Below are positions 22,787 to 30,389 of a stretch of DNA of 41,269 nt, one piece after another. Numbering within the stretch: the first letter of the stretch is position 1; every line of letters starts with the position of its first letter. Source of the DNA: a virus; IMG/VR virus record IMGVR_UViG_3300032236_001367, positions 1-41,269 of that record. One strand, written 5' to 3'. Both the position numbers and the translations under genes were made by a program. The notes below the pieces were generated by a model. That model was not told where the DNA came from and did no database searches. It saw only the letters and a program-made list of their open reading frames with translations.

Positions 22787-22792
22787 GCGTTC

Positions 22793-23200
22793 TTAAAAAC
22801 TAAATTTTGGATACTTAACTTTTACCGCCGCACAAGCAGCCAAGTAGTTTGCTTCTTGTTGAGCATCATTCTTGACTTTTGCATCAAGATAATCCGACAT
22901 TGGAGGATAAGATTCAGCACGTAATGTTTGTATCACACGATGAATAATATCTTCATTGATTGCAAGACCCCATGATTGTCTAAAGATAAAATCATAACCA
23001 TCAGGTACAGATGTTTGCAATTGCATTTCTTCTACAACTTGATTTGATAACAACATATAACCAGTACAATCAGGTTTTTGTCCAATCATAATTGTTTGCA
23101 AATTATTATATTTTGGTGTTATAACATCTTGACCTGGCATGCCAGGTGAACCAAAAATTGTTGAAAGGTCTTTTGAGTCGACCGTGCAAAGATAAAACAT
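22793..23200 (-). CDS. Fibre-locus accessory protein, unknown function (135 aa)
   Basis: No named family is recognised. It begins MFYLCTVDSKDLSTIFGSPG and ends with PPMSDYLDAKVKNDAQQEAN, a Tyr/Asp-rich helical tail. Its ATG overlaps the stop of the 217-aa gene, and both follow the propeller genes. Small proteins of this kind next to fibre genes often help fold or attach fibres; that is inference from position only. The C-terminal YLDAKVKND phrase looks familiar from aquatic T4-like phages. Confidence 0.55.
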   Translation of the reverse strand: MFYLCTVDSKDLSTIFGSPGMPGQDVITPKYNNLQTIMIGQKPDCTGYMLLSNQVVEEMQLQTSVPDGYDFIFRQSWGLAINEDIIHRVIQTLRAESYPPMSDYLDAKVKNDAQQEANYLAACAAVKVKYPKFSF

Positions 23201-23853
23201 TAGTCATTCTCCGAAGTTTGTAAGTTTTCGTTTTTTAACGCAATCATTGAAGGTGATTGGCGAAGTTCGATTTTTAAAGGATCGGCGTTGCCTTCCAATA
23301 GTATTGCATTTTCTGGCACTAAACCAATTTGTTGTAATGCATGAAATGTGTGTGGGTTAGACATAGCATTACGTAATTTTGCAGGTGATGGTCGACCATT
23401 TGCAATAATTTCAGCTTGAATTTCTTTACCAATCATAACAGTAAATTCGTTGGCAGCATTAGCTTCAAACATTTCATCATCTGTGTATGGTGTTCCATCT
23501 TCATGTCGTAATCTTGTTGGCTCTGCAATCTCAAACAATTCTGCTAAGAGTTTTTCAAGAGTTTTAATTTCTTTACGATTCAATTCAAAGCTTTCTGTTT
23601 GTGAAACAGTAAAAGAATCTAACTCCAAAATTTCTGCTTGTAATGTCATAATGATATGAGGCAATGCATTAATTTTTTTTGCATTTTCAAGTTCTGACAA
23701 CTTAGCCTTATATTTTAAATCAGCAACTTCTTCTAGTTTAGCTGCACGAATGCGACCTTCTAAGAAGTTTTGTAATTGTTTAATCTTCTCCCACGGTGTC
23801 TCACCGATAACTTGGTAACGATAATTAAATTCACTATTCAATCTTGATGACAT
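23200..23853 (-). CDS. Fibre-locus accessory protein, helical (217 aa)
   Basis: The N-terminus MSSRLNSEFNYRYQVIGETP with WEKIKQLQNFLEGR recurs in aquatic T4-like phages beside structural genes, as I recall. Residues 20-120 are rich in Lys/Glu/Leu and likely coiled coil (DLKYKAKLSELENAKKINAL; EIKTLEKLLAELFEIA). No catalytic motif is seen. AGGAG precedes the ATG with about 10 nt, and a late promoter core lies 25 nt upstream. A fibre assembly or attachment role is a positional inference. Confidence 0.6.
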   Translation of the reverse strand: MSSRLNSEFNYRYQVIGETPWEKIKQLQNFLEGRIRAAKLEEVADLKYKAKLSELENAKKINALPHIIMTLQAEILELDSFTVSQTESFELNRKEIKTLEKLLAELFEIAEPTRLRHEDGTPYTDDEMFEANAANEFTVMIGKEIQAEIIANGRPSPAKLRNAMSNPHTFHALQQIGLVPENAILLEGNADPLKIELRQSPSMIALKNENLQTSEND

Positions 23854-23877
23854 ATTAAAAACTCCTAATTAAAAACA

Positions 23878-23885
23878 TATTTATG
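23878..23885 (-). promoter_or_regulatory. Late promoter core CATAAATA before fibre accessory genes
   Basis: Minus strand TTCATAAATATG; the TAA is also the stop of the upstream propeller gene. It lies 25 nt before the ATG at 23853. Confidence 0.6.
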
Positions 23886-24819
23886 AACTGTATGACGCAG
23901 CAGCTAAGACTCGTCTAACAGTACCAACACCAGTAACATCGACACCAACAACTCCAATATTAGATATAAGATTTGTCATTGATACATACAAAATGCTGGG
24001 AGTAGTAGTATAACCGTATCCAAATATAGCTTTATCGCCACCATATCCAGCAGCAGCTAGCTGCCATCTAGCAGTACCAACACCAGTAACATCTGAACCA
24101 ACAACACCAACATTGGATACTAAATTAGTCATTGATACATTTGTACCGTTATAACCGTATCCAAATATAGCTTTATCACCACCGTATCCTGCGGCTGCTA
24201 AATCCTGTCTAGCAGTACCAACACCAGTAACATCTGAACCAACAACACCAACATTGGATACTAAATTAGTCATTGATACATATACACTGGTAGCAGTTCT
24301 ACCATATCCAAATATAGCCTTATCACTACCATATCCAGTAGCAGCTAAACCATATCTAGCAGTACCAACACCAGTAACATCAGTACCAACAACACCAACA
24401 TTGGATACTAAATTTGTGATTGATACATTTGAACCTGTGTTGCCATATCCAAATATTGCTTTATCACCACCATAACCAGCTGCTGCTAGAGAATATCTAG
24501 CAGTACCAACACCAGTAACATCAGTACCAACAACACCTATGTTTGATACTAAATTAGTCATCGATACATTTGAACCTGTGCTGCCATAACCAAATATAGC
24601 TTTATCACCACCATATCCAGCAGCATCTAAATAATATCTTGAAGTGCCCACACCAGTAACATCTGTGCTAACACCACCATAATTGTTTACCAAATTGGTC
24701 ATTGATACACCTGAACCACTTTCACCATATCCAAAAATAGCTCGTGTTGCAGTAACACTATTTGATATAGTTGATCCGTCGTCATATGTTACGCCGGTTG
24801 CTGTTAATATTGTAGTCAT
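23881..24819 (-). CDS. Six-repeat beta-propeller-like fibre protein, copy 3
   Basis: 312 aa: a short leader with GVTYDDGS, then six repeats of about 47 residues. Each repeat runs (K/R)AIFGYG, a variable loop, (V)S(M/I)TNL(V/I)SN, G-VG-DVTGVGTAR, a variable pair, LAAAGYGGD. The frame is almost invariant while the loop after FGYG changes (ESGSG, STGSN, NTGSN, RTATSVY, YNGTN, YTTTPSILY). Six kelch-like blades would make one propeller with variable loops on one face. It is the last of three tandem paralogues. GVxYxDGS leaders are common in phage fibre proteins, so I infer receptor or glycan binding. Confidence 0.75.
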   Translation of the reverse strand: MTTILTATGVTYDDGSTISNSVTATRAIFGYGESGSGVSMTNLVNNYGGVSTDVTGVGTSRYYLDAAGYGGDKAIFGYGSTGSNVSMTNLVSNIGVVGTDVTGVGTARYSLAAAGYGGDKAIFGYGNTGSNVSITNLVSNVGVVGTDVTGVGTARYGLAATGYGSDKAIFGYGRTATSVYVSMTNLVSNVGVVGSDVTGVGTARQDLAAAGYGGDKAIFGYGYNGTNVSMTNLVSNVGVVGSDVTGVGTARWQLAAAGYGGDKAIFGYGYTTTPSILYVSMTNLISNIGVVGVDVTGVGTVRRVLAAASYSS

Positions 24820-24828
24820 TTAAAATCC

Positions 24829-25779
24829 TTATGAACTGTATGAAGCAGCAGCCAAATAATATCTCGAAGTGCCTATACCAGTAACATCAGTACCGACAAC
24901 ACCTGTATTGGATATTAAATTAGTCATATTCACAAAAACGCCACCGCCGGTATAACCATAACCAAATATTCCTTTATCGCCACCATAACCAGCGGCAGCT
25001 AAACCATATCTAGCAGTACCAACACCAGTAACATCGGAACCAACCACACCTGTGTTTGATACTAAATTGGTGGGACTAAGGGGTGAACCGAAAACATCAC
25101 CGTATCCAAATATAGCCTTATCACCACCATAACCAGCAGCAGCTAAAGCTGATCTTGATCCTCCTACACCAGTAACATCTGTACCAACAACACCAACATT
25201 TGAAACCAAATTCGTTACATTCGTTGCAGTCCCGCCGCTGGTTGATGCATAACCATATCCAAATATAGCCTTATCACCACCATAACCAGCAGCAGCTAAA
25301 TCATATCTAGTGGTACCAATACCAGTTACATCAGTTCCTACAACACCTGTATTGGAAACCAAATTTGTTATTGAATAATAACCGGCGTTGAATCCATAAC
25401 CAAATATAGCTTTATCTCGACCATAACCAGCAGCGGCTGTAGATGAACGAGCCGTGCCGATGCCGGTTACATCTGTACCAACAACACCTACATTTGAAAC
25501 CAAATTCGTTATACTATAGTACGTTGTTCCTGCAAAACCATATCCAAATATTGCTTTATCACCACCATATCCTGCAGCAGCTGGTTGATATCTAGCAGTA
25601 CCAACACCCGTAACATCCAAACTAATACCACCATAATTATTCACCAAATTCGTCACAGCAAAATAGGTACCACCGCCAACAGCACCATATCCAAATATCG
25701 CTTTAGTTGCCCATTTTGCTGATGTTCTTATTGATCCATTTGAATACTGCACACCTGTACTAACTAAACTTGTTGCCAT
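24829..25779 (-). CDS. Six-repeat beta-propeller-like fibre protein, copy 2
   Basis: 316 aa with the same plan as its neighbours: leader with GVQYSNGSIRTSA, then six repeats KAIFGYG...TNLVSN...DVTG(V/I)G..R..(L)AAAGYGGD. The loops after FGYG are longer and differ from both neighbours (AVGGGTYFA, FAGTTYYS, FNAGYYS, YASTSGGTA, DVFGSPLS, YTGGGVFVN). It follows copy 1 by 9 nt with AAGGAT before the ATG, and its C-terminus (YYLAAASYSS) matches the other copies. Probably a virion receptor-binding or accessory fibre protein; no enzyme motif. Confidence 0.75.
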   Translation of the reverse strand: MATSLVSTGVQYSNGSIRTSAKWATKAIFGYGAVGGGTYFAVTNLVNNYGGISLDVTGVGTARYQPAAAGYGGDKAIFGYGFAGTTYYSITNLVSNVGVVGTDVTGIGTARSSTAAAGYGRDKAIFGYGFNAGYYSITNLVSNTGVVGTDVTGIGTTRYDLAAAGYGGDKAIFGYGYASTSGGTATNVTNLVSNVGVVGTDVTGVGGSRSALAAAGYGGDKAIFGYGDVFGSPLSPTNLVSNTGVVGSDVTGVGTARYGLAAAGYGGDKGIFGYGYTGGGVFVNMTNLISNTGVVGTDVTGIGTSRYYLAAASYSS

Positions 25780-25788
25780 TTTGTATCC

Positions 25789-26718
25789 TTATGAACTATA
25801 TGATGCCGCTGCTAAAGTGTTTCTAGCACTACCAACACCAGTTGTATCTGTTGCAACAACACCTTGATTGGATACAAGATTTGTAAGATTCTGTGTATTA
25901 CTTGATATAGTTATTGAACCATATCCAAATATAGCCTTATCACCACCATAACCAGCTGCTGCTAGAGCATATCTAGCACTACCAACACCAGTTGTATCTG
26001 TTGCAACAACACCTTGATTGGATACAAGATTTGTTAATGACACGTTGCTACCGGTAGTACCATATCCAAATATAGCTTTATCACCACCATATCCAGCAGC
26101 AGCTAAGTATCCTCTAGCAGTACCAACACCAGTAACATCAGAACCAACAACACCAGTGTTTGATACAAGATTAGTTAATGAAACGTATGTCGTTGTATAT
26201 CCATATCCAAATATAACCTTATCACCACCATAACCAACTGCTGTTAGAGTATATCTAGCAGTACCAACACCAGTAACATCAGTGCCAACAACTCCAGTGT
26301 TTGTTATTATGTTTGTCATTGAAACAATACTTGGTGTATATCCATATCCAAATATAGCTTTATCACCACCATATCCAGCAGCAGCTAAGTATACTCTAGC
26401 AGTACCAACACCAGTAACATCGGAACCAACCACACCTGTGTTTGATACCAAATTGGTTATTGATGTATATGATGAACCAGTGGTACCATATCCGAATATT
26501 GCTTTATCTCCACCATAACCTGCGGCAGCCAGGCTACTCCTAGTCAAACCAACACCCGTTACATCCGTACCGACACCACCATAATTATTCACCAAATTAG
26601 TCATACCTACAGCTGTGGTGGTGTAACCATATCCAAATATAGCACGAACCGGTGATTTTGATGATGTTTCCAATGAAGTGTCTGGATAGGTGACACCTGA
26701 TCCTATTGTTGTTGACAT
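25789..26718 (-). CDS. Six-repeat beta-propeller-like fibre protein, copy 1
   Basis: 309 aa: leader with GVTYPDTSLETSS, then six repeats as in the other two copies. Loops after FGYG read YTTTAVG, TTGSSYT, YTPSIVS, YTTTYVS, TTGSNVS and SITISSNTQN. Repeats 5 and 6 share the variant NQGVVATDTTGVGSAR, which suggests recent duplication inside the gene. It is first in the three-gene set, with a TATAAATA late promoter core 39 nt upstream. TTG and ATG options are not an issue: the ATG at 26718 opens the leader typical for the set. Confidence 0.75.
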   Translation of the reverse strand: MSTTIGSGVTYPDTSLETSSKSPVRAIFGYGYTTTAVGMTNLVNNYGGVGTDVTGVGLTRSSLAAAGYGGDKAIFGYGTTGSSYTSITNLVSNTGVVGSDVTGVGTARVYLAAAGYGGDKAIFGYGYTPSIVSMTNIITNTGVVGTDVTGVGTARYTLTAVGYGGDKVIFGYGYTTTYVSLTNLVSNTGVVGSDVTGVGTARGYLAAAGYGGDKAIFGYGTTGSNVSLTNLVSNQGVVATDTTGVGSARYALAAAGYGGDKAIFGYGSITISSNTQNLTNLVSNQGVVATDTTGVGSARNTLAAASYSS

Positions 26719-26756
26719 TTTTACTAAAATCTCCGGTTTTTATTGGTCTAATGGGA

Positions 26757-26764
26757 TATTTATA
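26757..26764 (-). promoter_or_regulatory. Late promoter core TATAAATA for the propeller genes
   Basis: Minus strand ATTATAAATATCCC, 38 nt before the first propeller ATG, overlapping the last codons of the nuclease gene. Confidence 0.65.
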
Positions 26765-27428
26765 ATCGTTTTTTGGTCTGATTATAGAACTCGATTGCAC
26801 CAAGTAGTCCATCAATATGATCTTCAGTCTTTTCAATGAAAACCAATGGATTCTCATCTTTAACTGCCATCAGAGTAACAATTTGATCAATTTGTGTACC
26901 AATCATTTCTTCTAACATCAATGCATATGCAGTTTCTTGCCAGAAATATGACAAAATACTATCTCTTGTTTTGATTCTGCTACTTGTTTTGAAGTCAATT
27001 ACTGATAGTTTTCCGTCCCATTCTGCAATCAAGTCTACACGACCTGCCATGCACAATGTCTTAGAAAATAATGCACACTCTTGATACCAAATGTTATTTA
27101 CATGCTTATCTAGTAGTGGTTTAATACTTAGAAACATTTCAAGTGCATCAGGCATACTCTTTTTTCTGTAATCCAAATTATTACTCAAATAATTCTCACA
27201 GATAGTATGCATATTCGTACCTCGACCTGATGCTTGCTTAGAGATACGGTTGGCTTCTACATCACCAACACGTTTACGCCAAGCAAGAATATCAGCCTTA
27301 CCCATGGCACCAATAACAGTAGTGACAGATGGCAATCTAGTGCCATCTTCCATTACATAATATCTACCATCAGGAAAGGTTTCTGCTTTAATATCTTTTA
27401 AAACAGGTACATCACAATAATCAAACAT
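26760..27428 (-). CDS. PD-(D/E)XK exonuclease (RecB/Cas4-like)
   Basis: 222 aa. Motifs in order: LPSVTTVIGAMG near 32, RGTNMHTICENYL near 69 (helical His/Glu motif), AGRVDLIAEWDG near 127 with the metal-binding Asp, LSVIDFKTSSR near 141 with the Asp-x-Lys pair, and QETAYALMLEEM near 165. This is the RecB-type nuclease layout seen in many T4-like phages. It probably processes DNA ends in recombination or degrades host DNA. The ATG overlaps the PhoH stop by one base, linking the two. Confidence 0.82.
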   Translation of the reverse strand: MFDYCDVPVLKDIKAETFPDGRYYVMEDGTRLPSVTTVIGAMGKADILAWRKRVGDVEANRISKQASGRGTNMHTICENYLSNNLDYRKKSMPDALEMFLSIKPLLDKHVNNIWYQECALFSKTLCMAGRVDLIAEWDGKLSVIDFKTSSRIKTRDSILSYFWQETAYALMLEEMIGTQIDQIVTLMAVKDENPLVFIEKTEDHIDGLLGAIEFYNQTKKRL

Positions 27429-28195
27429 TAAAATCCCATCTTATCACAAGCCACAATCCACGACTTAACTAAACTACTACGAACAATATCATCAGGTGTA
27501 AATGAAATCTCACTAAATTCATCCATGTGTCTTGCAACATTCAAAAATTCAGATAGACCAGATACATCATTTCTACTCTTAATCAAATCATTTTGTTTCA
27601 AATCACCAATAAACATAATCTTAGAACGATGACCAACACGAGACATAACCGAACTCAATTCATGGAATGTCATTGACTGACATTCATCTACAATAATGAT
27701 TGAGTTATCAATAGAAATACCACGTATGGCAGTAGTAGATATAAACCTGGCATAACCTTGTTCTTTCAATCTATCCCACGCATCTTTACGACCAAAAAGT
27801 GTCTCACAAATTTCTTTGTATGGCACTTCATATATCTCCATCTTTTCTTCCAATGTACCAGGAACAAAACCCTGATCTCTTACTTGTACAGCAGAACGAA
27901 CTACAACAACATGACTGAATGGATTATCCTTATTTAACACTTCTTCAATTGCACGATACAATGCTAAGAATGTTTTACCAACACCTGGTGATCCTAATAG
28001 GCCAATGAAGTAATCACCTTGTTTGTATGCATCGAAAAATTTTTGTTGGTTTTTTGTTAGTGCTTCAAATGTTTTTAAATGATCTAATTTGATTTTTAAT
28101 GAATTTGATACTGCTGGTTGATGTGCGTATATGTTTGAATCATTCTCAATACTATCATCACGTTTTTGAATTGCCGATCTTTTATTAGTAGCCAT
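27428..28195 (-). CDS. phoH: PhoH-family ATPase
   Basis: 255 aa from the ATG at 28195, preferred because AAGGA lies 8 nt upstream; an ATG at 28258 has no spaced Shine-Dalgarno and would overlap the 51-aa gene. Walker A is GSPGVGKT (68-75), Walker B SIIIVDECQ (165-173 region, D170 E171), followed by MSRVGHRSKIMFIGDLKQND as in PhoH proteins. The first 40 residues are basic and likely disordered. PhoH is common in marine T4-like phages; its role (RNA metabolism or helicase-like) is unsettled. It is coupled to the downstream nuclease. Confidence 0.9.
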   Translation of the reverse strand: MATNKRSAIQKRDDSIENDSNIYAHQPAVSNSLKIKLDHLKTFEALTKNQQKFFDAYKQGDYFIGLLGSPGVGKTFLALYRAIEEVLNKDNPFSHVVVVRSAVQVRDQGFVPGTLEEKMEIYEVPYKEICETLFGRKDAWDRLKEQGYARFISTTAIRGISIDNSIIIVDECQSMTFHELSSVMSRVGHRSKIMFIGDLKQNDLIKSRNDVSGLSEFLNVARHMDEFSEISFTPDDIVRSSLVKSWIVACDKMGF

Positions 28196-28226
28196 AGAAA
28201 CTTTCCTTGGTTTAGTTTTATTATTT

Positions 28227-28382
28227 TTAGGCGTAGGTTTTGTTGTTGTCAGAATCATCCTTTCTTAGTAACGCAGGTACTTTTTGTTGAATATTCTTCT
28301 TGGCTTGCTGAGGTTGTTGTGGTGGTTTTTTGTAACCACCGCCAAGAAGGGCTGCAATTGGTTGAACTCGGTCGATTACCAT
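28227..28382 (-). CDS. Small Pro/Gln-rich protein (51 aa)
   Basis: Begins MVIDRVQPIAALLGGGYKKP and continues with PQQPQQAKKNIQQ. The ATG overlaps the end of the 91-aa gene by 7 nt, with TAGAG just upstream, and the ORF ends 32 nt before the chosen PhoH start. No family is recognised. Tight packing supports it as a gene, but the composition is simple and it could be non-coding spacer. Confidence 0.45.
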   Translation of the reverse strand: MVIDRVQPIAALLGGGYKKPPQQPQQAKKNIQQKVPALLRKDDSDNNKTYA

Positions 28383-28651
28383 TCTCTAGGCAACTTTGTT
28401 TTGTGACCAGACATAGTATTACCAGGAATAGTTTCTTTCATTCGCTGAATAACACCCCTTTCGAAAGCCATATGTGCCTGACCAATGCCAGGAACACTCA
28501 TGCGTTGGCCATCGCCTAGACCAACAAGACCTTCAGGTGCAAAATAACGTTCTAAATGTGGATTATCTTCTTTGAATTTGTCGTATTCTGACAAGCGCAT
28601 AATATGCTCTTCAACTTCACCGGTATTTTTATTAAAAAATGGATATATCAT
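28376..28651 (-). CDS. Conserved small phage protein (91 aa)
   Basis: It begins MIYPFFNKNTGEVEEHIMRL and has EYDKFKEDNPHLERYF and GLGDGQRMSVPGIGQAH. The form (N-terminal short beta-type head, then a charged helix and GDG loop) is one I recall from aquatic T4-like phages, sometimes labelled regulatory, but I cannot name it. The ATG overlaps the 183-aa gene's stop (ATGA). No zinc Cys pairs or transmembrane segment. Confidence 0.6.
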   Translation of the reverse strand: MIYPFFNKNTGEVEEHIMRLSEYDKFKEDNPHLERYFAPEGLVGLGDGQRMSVPGIGQAHMAFERGVIQRMKETIPGNTMSGHKTKLPREW

Positions 28652-29199
28652 ACTGTTTGAAACCAGTCTGGCACTGGCCGAGAGTTAATCTTACCTTGCC
28701 AGTTAGCAAGGTGCTTCTTGTTATTTATGTAATAGTTACGATACGATGCAATAGAATCGCCGGCAACTTTTACCTCGACAGGCATGGCAGGTGTAGGTTC
28801 AGTAAAAGGTGCTTCTGCAATATTTGTTGGACAAAAATACAAATAGTTGTGCAAACGTTCAGTTGAATGTTTTTTACCATAGCGATAGGTGTATTCTTTC
28901 ATCAAGGCAGTCCACAAATTGAATAGCCAGTAGTAGTTTGTGGAAGATTGTCTAGCCCAAATAGCTGAAGGATGATTGGGGTGAGTAGCAGCATAAAGAA
29001 CATGCTCACGATCATCAGGGAGAATATAGGTTTGTCTTTTTCGTCCGTTAGCAGAAAGAGAAACACAAAGGTTGCCGTCAAGCAAACGGTGAGCAGTAGA
29101 AAGTAGTTGAGCATACTCGATAACCATTTTTGTTACATGACGATTCACATGCATTTCTGCACACGTTTTTGGATTTTGATGGATGTAAAAGATATTCAT
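28648..29199 (-). CDS. Conserved T4-like phage protein (183 aa), unknown function
   Basis: The N-terminus MNIFYIHQNPKTCAEMHVNR with HVTKMVIEYAQLLSTAHRLL is a pattern I recall from several phages. Later HPNHPSAIWARQSSTNYYWL and ASYRNYYINNKKHLANWQGK are notable for many Tyr, Trp and His residues, which suggests nucleic acid binding or a metal site. No known catalytic signature. A perfect sigma70 promoter places +1 on the A of the ATG, implying a leaderless mRNA, in keeping with a lack of Shine-Dalgarno. Confidence 0.7.
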   Translation of the reverse strand: MNIFYIHQNPKTCAEMHVNRHVTKMVIEYAQLLSTAHRLLDGNLCVSLSANGRKRQTYILPDDREHVLYAATHPNHPSAIWARQSSTNYYWLFNLWTALMKEYTYRYGKKHSTERLHNYLYFCPTNIAEAPFTEPTPAMPVEVKVAGDSIASYRNYYINNKKHLANWQGKINSRPVPDWFQTV

Positions 29200-29205
29200 A
29201 CCAAG

Positions 29206-29234
29206 ATTATATCACATTGTTTCATCTATGTCAA
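29206..29234 (-). promoter_or_regulatory. Perfect sigma70 promoter (TTGACA-17-TATAAT), leaderless
   Basis: TTGACA at 29234-29229 and TATAAT at 29211-29206 on the minus strand, 17-nt spacer. The predicted +1 is 29199, the A of the start codon. It shares the AATGTGATATAAT string with the promoter at 20303-20331. Confidence 0.85.
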
Positions 29235-29253
29235 CCATTAAATTGACAGTAAA

Positions 29254-29529
29254 TTACGAAAGCATCCTAATCAATCCGATTGAGTCGATGGTGACCAAAA
29301 GCAAGTAATTAGCAAGCATACCAAAGGAACGCCGACTAAAAGCACACCAAGCATAGATAGAACATCCAAAAATCCATATTGGATAGAGAATATGTAATGG
29401 GGGGTTTGGTACGGTGGTTGCCATAGTGATAGAACACCCAATAGAAATAGCCCAAGCAATGCTCTCAAGACTAAAACGAATTCTATTACTTTTGTAATCA
29501 TTAAAAATCCAACCGAAAAGTTTATTCAT
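29254..29529 (-). CDS. Small membrane protein (91 aa)
   Basis: Three hydrophobic stretches are visible: SIAWAISIGCSITMATT near 23, LHILYPIWIFGCSIYAWCAF near 45, and FGMLANYLLLVTIDSIGL near 69. The ATG overlaps the MazG-like stop by one base (TAATG), which supports translation. No holin family is recognised, although size and topology would allow it. It ends before the promoter at 29206-29234. Confidence 0.6.
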   Translation of the reverse strand: MNKLFGWIFNDYKSNRIRFSLESIAWAISIGCSITMATTVPNPPLHILYPIWIFGCSIYAWCAFSRRSFGMLANYLLLVTIDSIGLIRMLS

Positions 29530-29798
29530 TACGAGTAAATGTTAGACCATTTTTCAAGCTTTTCAATCTTTGCTTCCATTGCTTTTTCAATAGATTCACC
29601 TGATACAATATTCTTATCAACAAGAATTTCAACCATTGCAAGTAAGTCACCAATCTCTTCTTCAAGGTGCTCACGATTTGTTTTAGGTTTACCAGGTTTT
29701 ACTTGGTCTAATCCAAATCGAAAGCATTTAGAGATTGCCTGAATTACTTCTGCACATTCTTCTTGTGTAATTGACAAGATTTCACGTTCTTTATCCAT
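29529..29798 (-). CDS. MazG-like nucleotide pyrophosphohydrolase
   Basis: 89 aa. The two acidic metal-binding motifs of the all-alpha NTP pyrophosphatase fold are present: EECAEVIQ at 13-20 (EExxE) and EEIGDLLAMVE at 47-57 (ExxD). The length fits single-domain phage MazG-like proteins. It would hydrolyse nucleoside triphosphates or modified nucleotides, adjusting pools during infection. It is coupled to the small membrane protein. Confidence 0.78.
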   Translation of the reverse strand: MDKEREILSITQEECAEVIQAISKCFRFGLDQVKPGKPKTNREHLEEEIGDLLAMVEILVDKNIVSGESIEKAMEAKIEKLEKWSNIYS

Positions 29799-29814
29799 AT
29801 CTCAAAAATTCAAT

Positions 29815-30174
29815 TTAGACTGGAACATGCATTGGTGGGTCTTGCGGTGGTGTTTCAGATTTAGGTGGGCGACCTGGACCACGTTTTACTGGTTCTTCAG
29901 TAAGCAAACGAGGATGAGTTTCTTTTTCTGCAACAGGAAGATTTCTGATTCGTGCTGCAATATCATCAGGGGTAACAGTCGCTAAAGCAAATTGTTTAAA
30001 AACCAAATAAGAATCGGTAACTTTCATAGAAGTTTTACCGCCGACTGCTGCTGAATCAGGGAAGAAAATATTGCAACCACCGTCTTTTAATGGTGCAATT
30101 TCTAGAATAGATTCTAGATTGATAATAACTTTGGTGTTTTTTTCTGTTGAAAATACTTCAATAAATGTACTCAT
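29815..30174 (-). CDS. Small protein with C-terminal AT-hook
   Basis: 119 aa. Residues 1-75 look like a small alpha/beta domain (FIEVFSTEKNTKVIINLESI, LEIAPLKDGGCNIFF). Residues 95-106 hold KRGPGRPPKSE, the classic AT-hook core RGRP-type motif that binds the minor groove of AT-rich DNA, followed by a Pro-rich tail. It may target AT-rich host or phage DNA, or a nucleoid. Leader AAGGAAAAATT precedes the ATG. No family beyond the motif is recognised. Confidence 0.65.
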   Translation of the reverse strand: MSTFIEVFSTEKNTKVIINLESILEIAPLKDGGCNIFFPDSAAVGGKTSMKVTDSYLVFKQFALATVTPDDIAARIRNLPVAEKETHPRLLTEEPVKRGPGRPPKSETPPQDPPMHVPV

Positions 30175-30205
30175 AATTTTTCCTTAAAGATGGTTTGGGA
30201 TTTAT

Positions 30206-30382
30206 TTAGTCGTTGTTTTTACCTGCTGAACCCATCATATGACGGTCTACAGTTTCTGCAAACGCTTCGGCCTGAACCATTGCTTTGCGGAAAGATTTGT
30301 TTTCACCTTTGTGATGAGGTTTCAATAAAGCAGCCAGAGTCTTGGTGCGTTTAGATAGTTTAAATGTTGCTGGAATTTTCAT
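30206..30382 (-). CDS. Small basic protein (58 aa)
   Basis: Starts MKIPATFKLSKRTKTLAALL at 30382, chosen because AAGGA lies 4 nt upstream; a longer reading would overlap the previous gene. Basic and helical (SFRKAMVQAEAFAETVDRHM). No family recognised. Confidence 0.6.
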   Translation of the reverse strand: MKIPATFKLSKRTKTLAALLKPHHKGENKSFRKAMVQAEAFAETVDRHMMGSAGKNND

Positions 30383-30389
30383 ATAATCC

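Larger units (their letters stand above)
23881..26718 (-). repeat. Three tandem paralogous genes, 18 repeats of about 141 bp
   Basis: Each gene holds six repeats with highly similar DNA (for example CCATATCCAAATATAGC on the plus strand recurs throughout). Gene ends are also alike. Such a structure permits recombination between blades and between genes. Confidence 0.9.

Noticed and set aside
22599-22792. Glutamine riboswitch upstream of the tmRNA
   Set aside because: I looked for the conserved glnA-type strings and stems and saw none; a sigma70-type promoter and a peptide gene are there instead.
24254-26518. Long plus-strand ORFs opposite the propeller genes
   Set aside because: They are shadows of the repeated codons and lack ribosome binding sites.
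23881-26718. CRISPR-like array or minisatellite because of regular repeats
   Set aside because: Repeats are about 141 bp, coding in frame and not separated by unique spacers.
28902-29114. A 70-codon hydrophobic ORF on the minus strand inside the 183-aa gene, resembling a small membrane protein
   Set aside because: It lies wholly within a better supported gene in another frame, has no Shine-Dalgarno site and its hydrophobicity follows from frame-shifted codons.
29271-29501. A second hydrophobic ORF on the minus strand overlapping the 91-aa membrane protein
   Set aside because: The longer frame has a stop/start overlap with the MazG-like gene, so it is the better choice.
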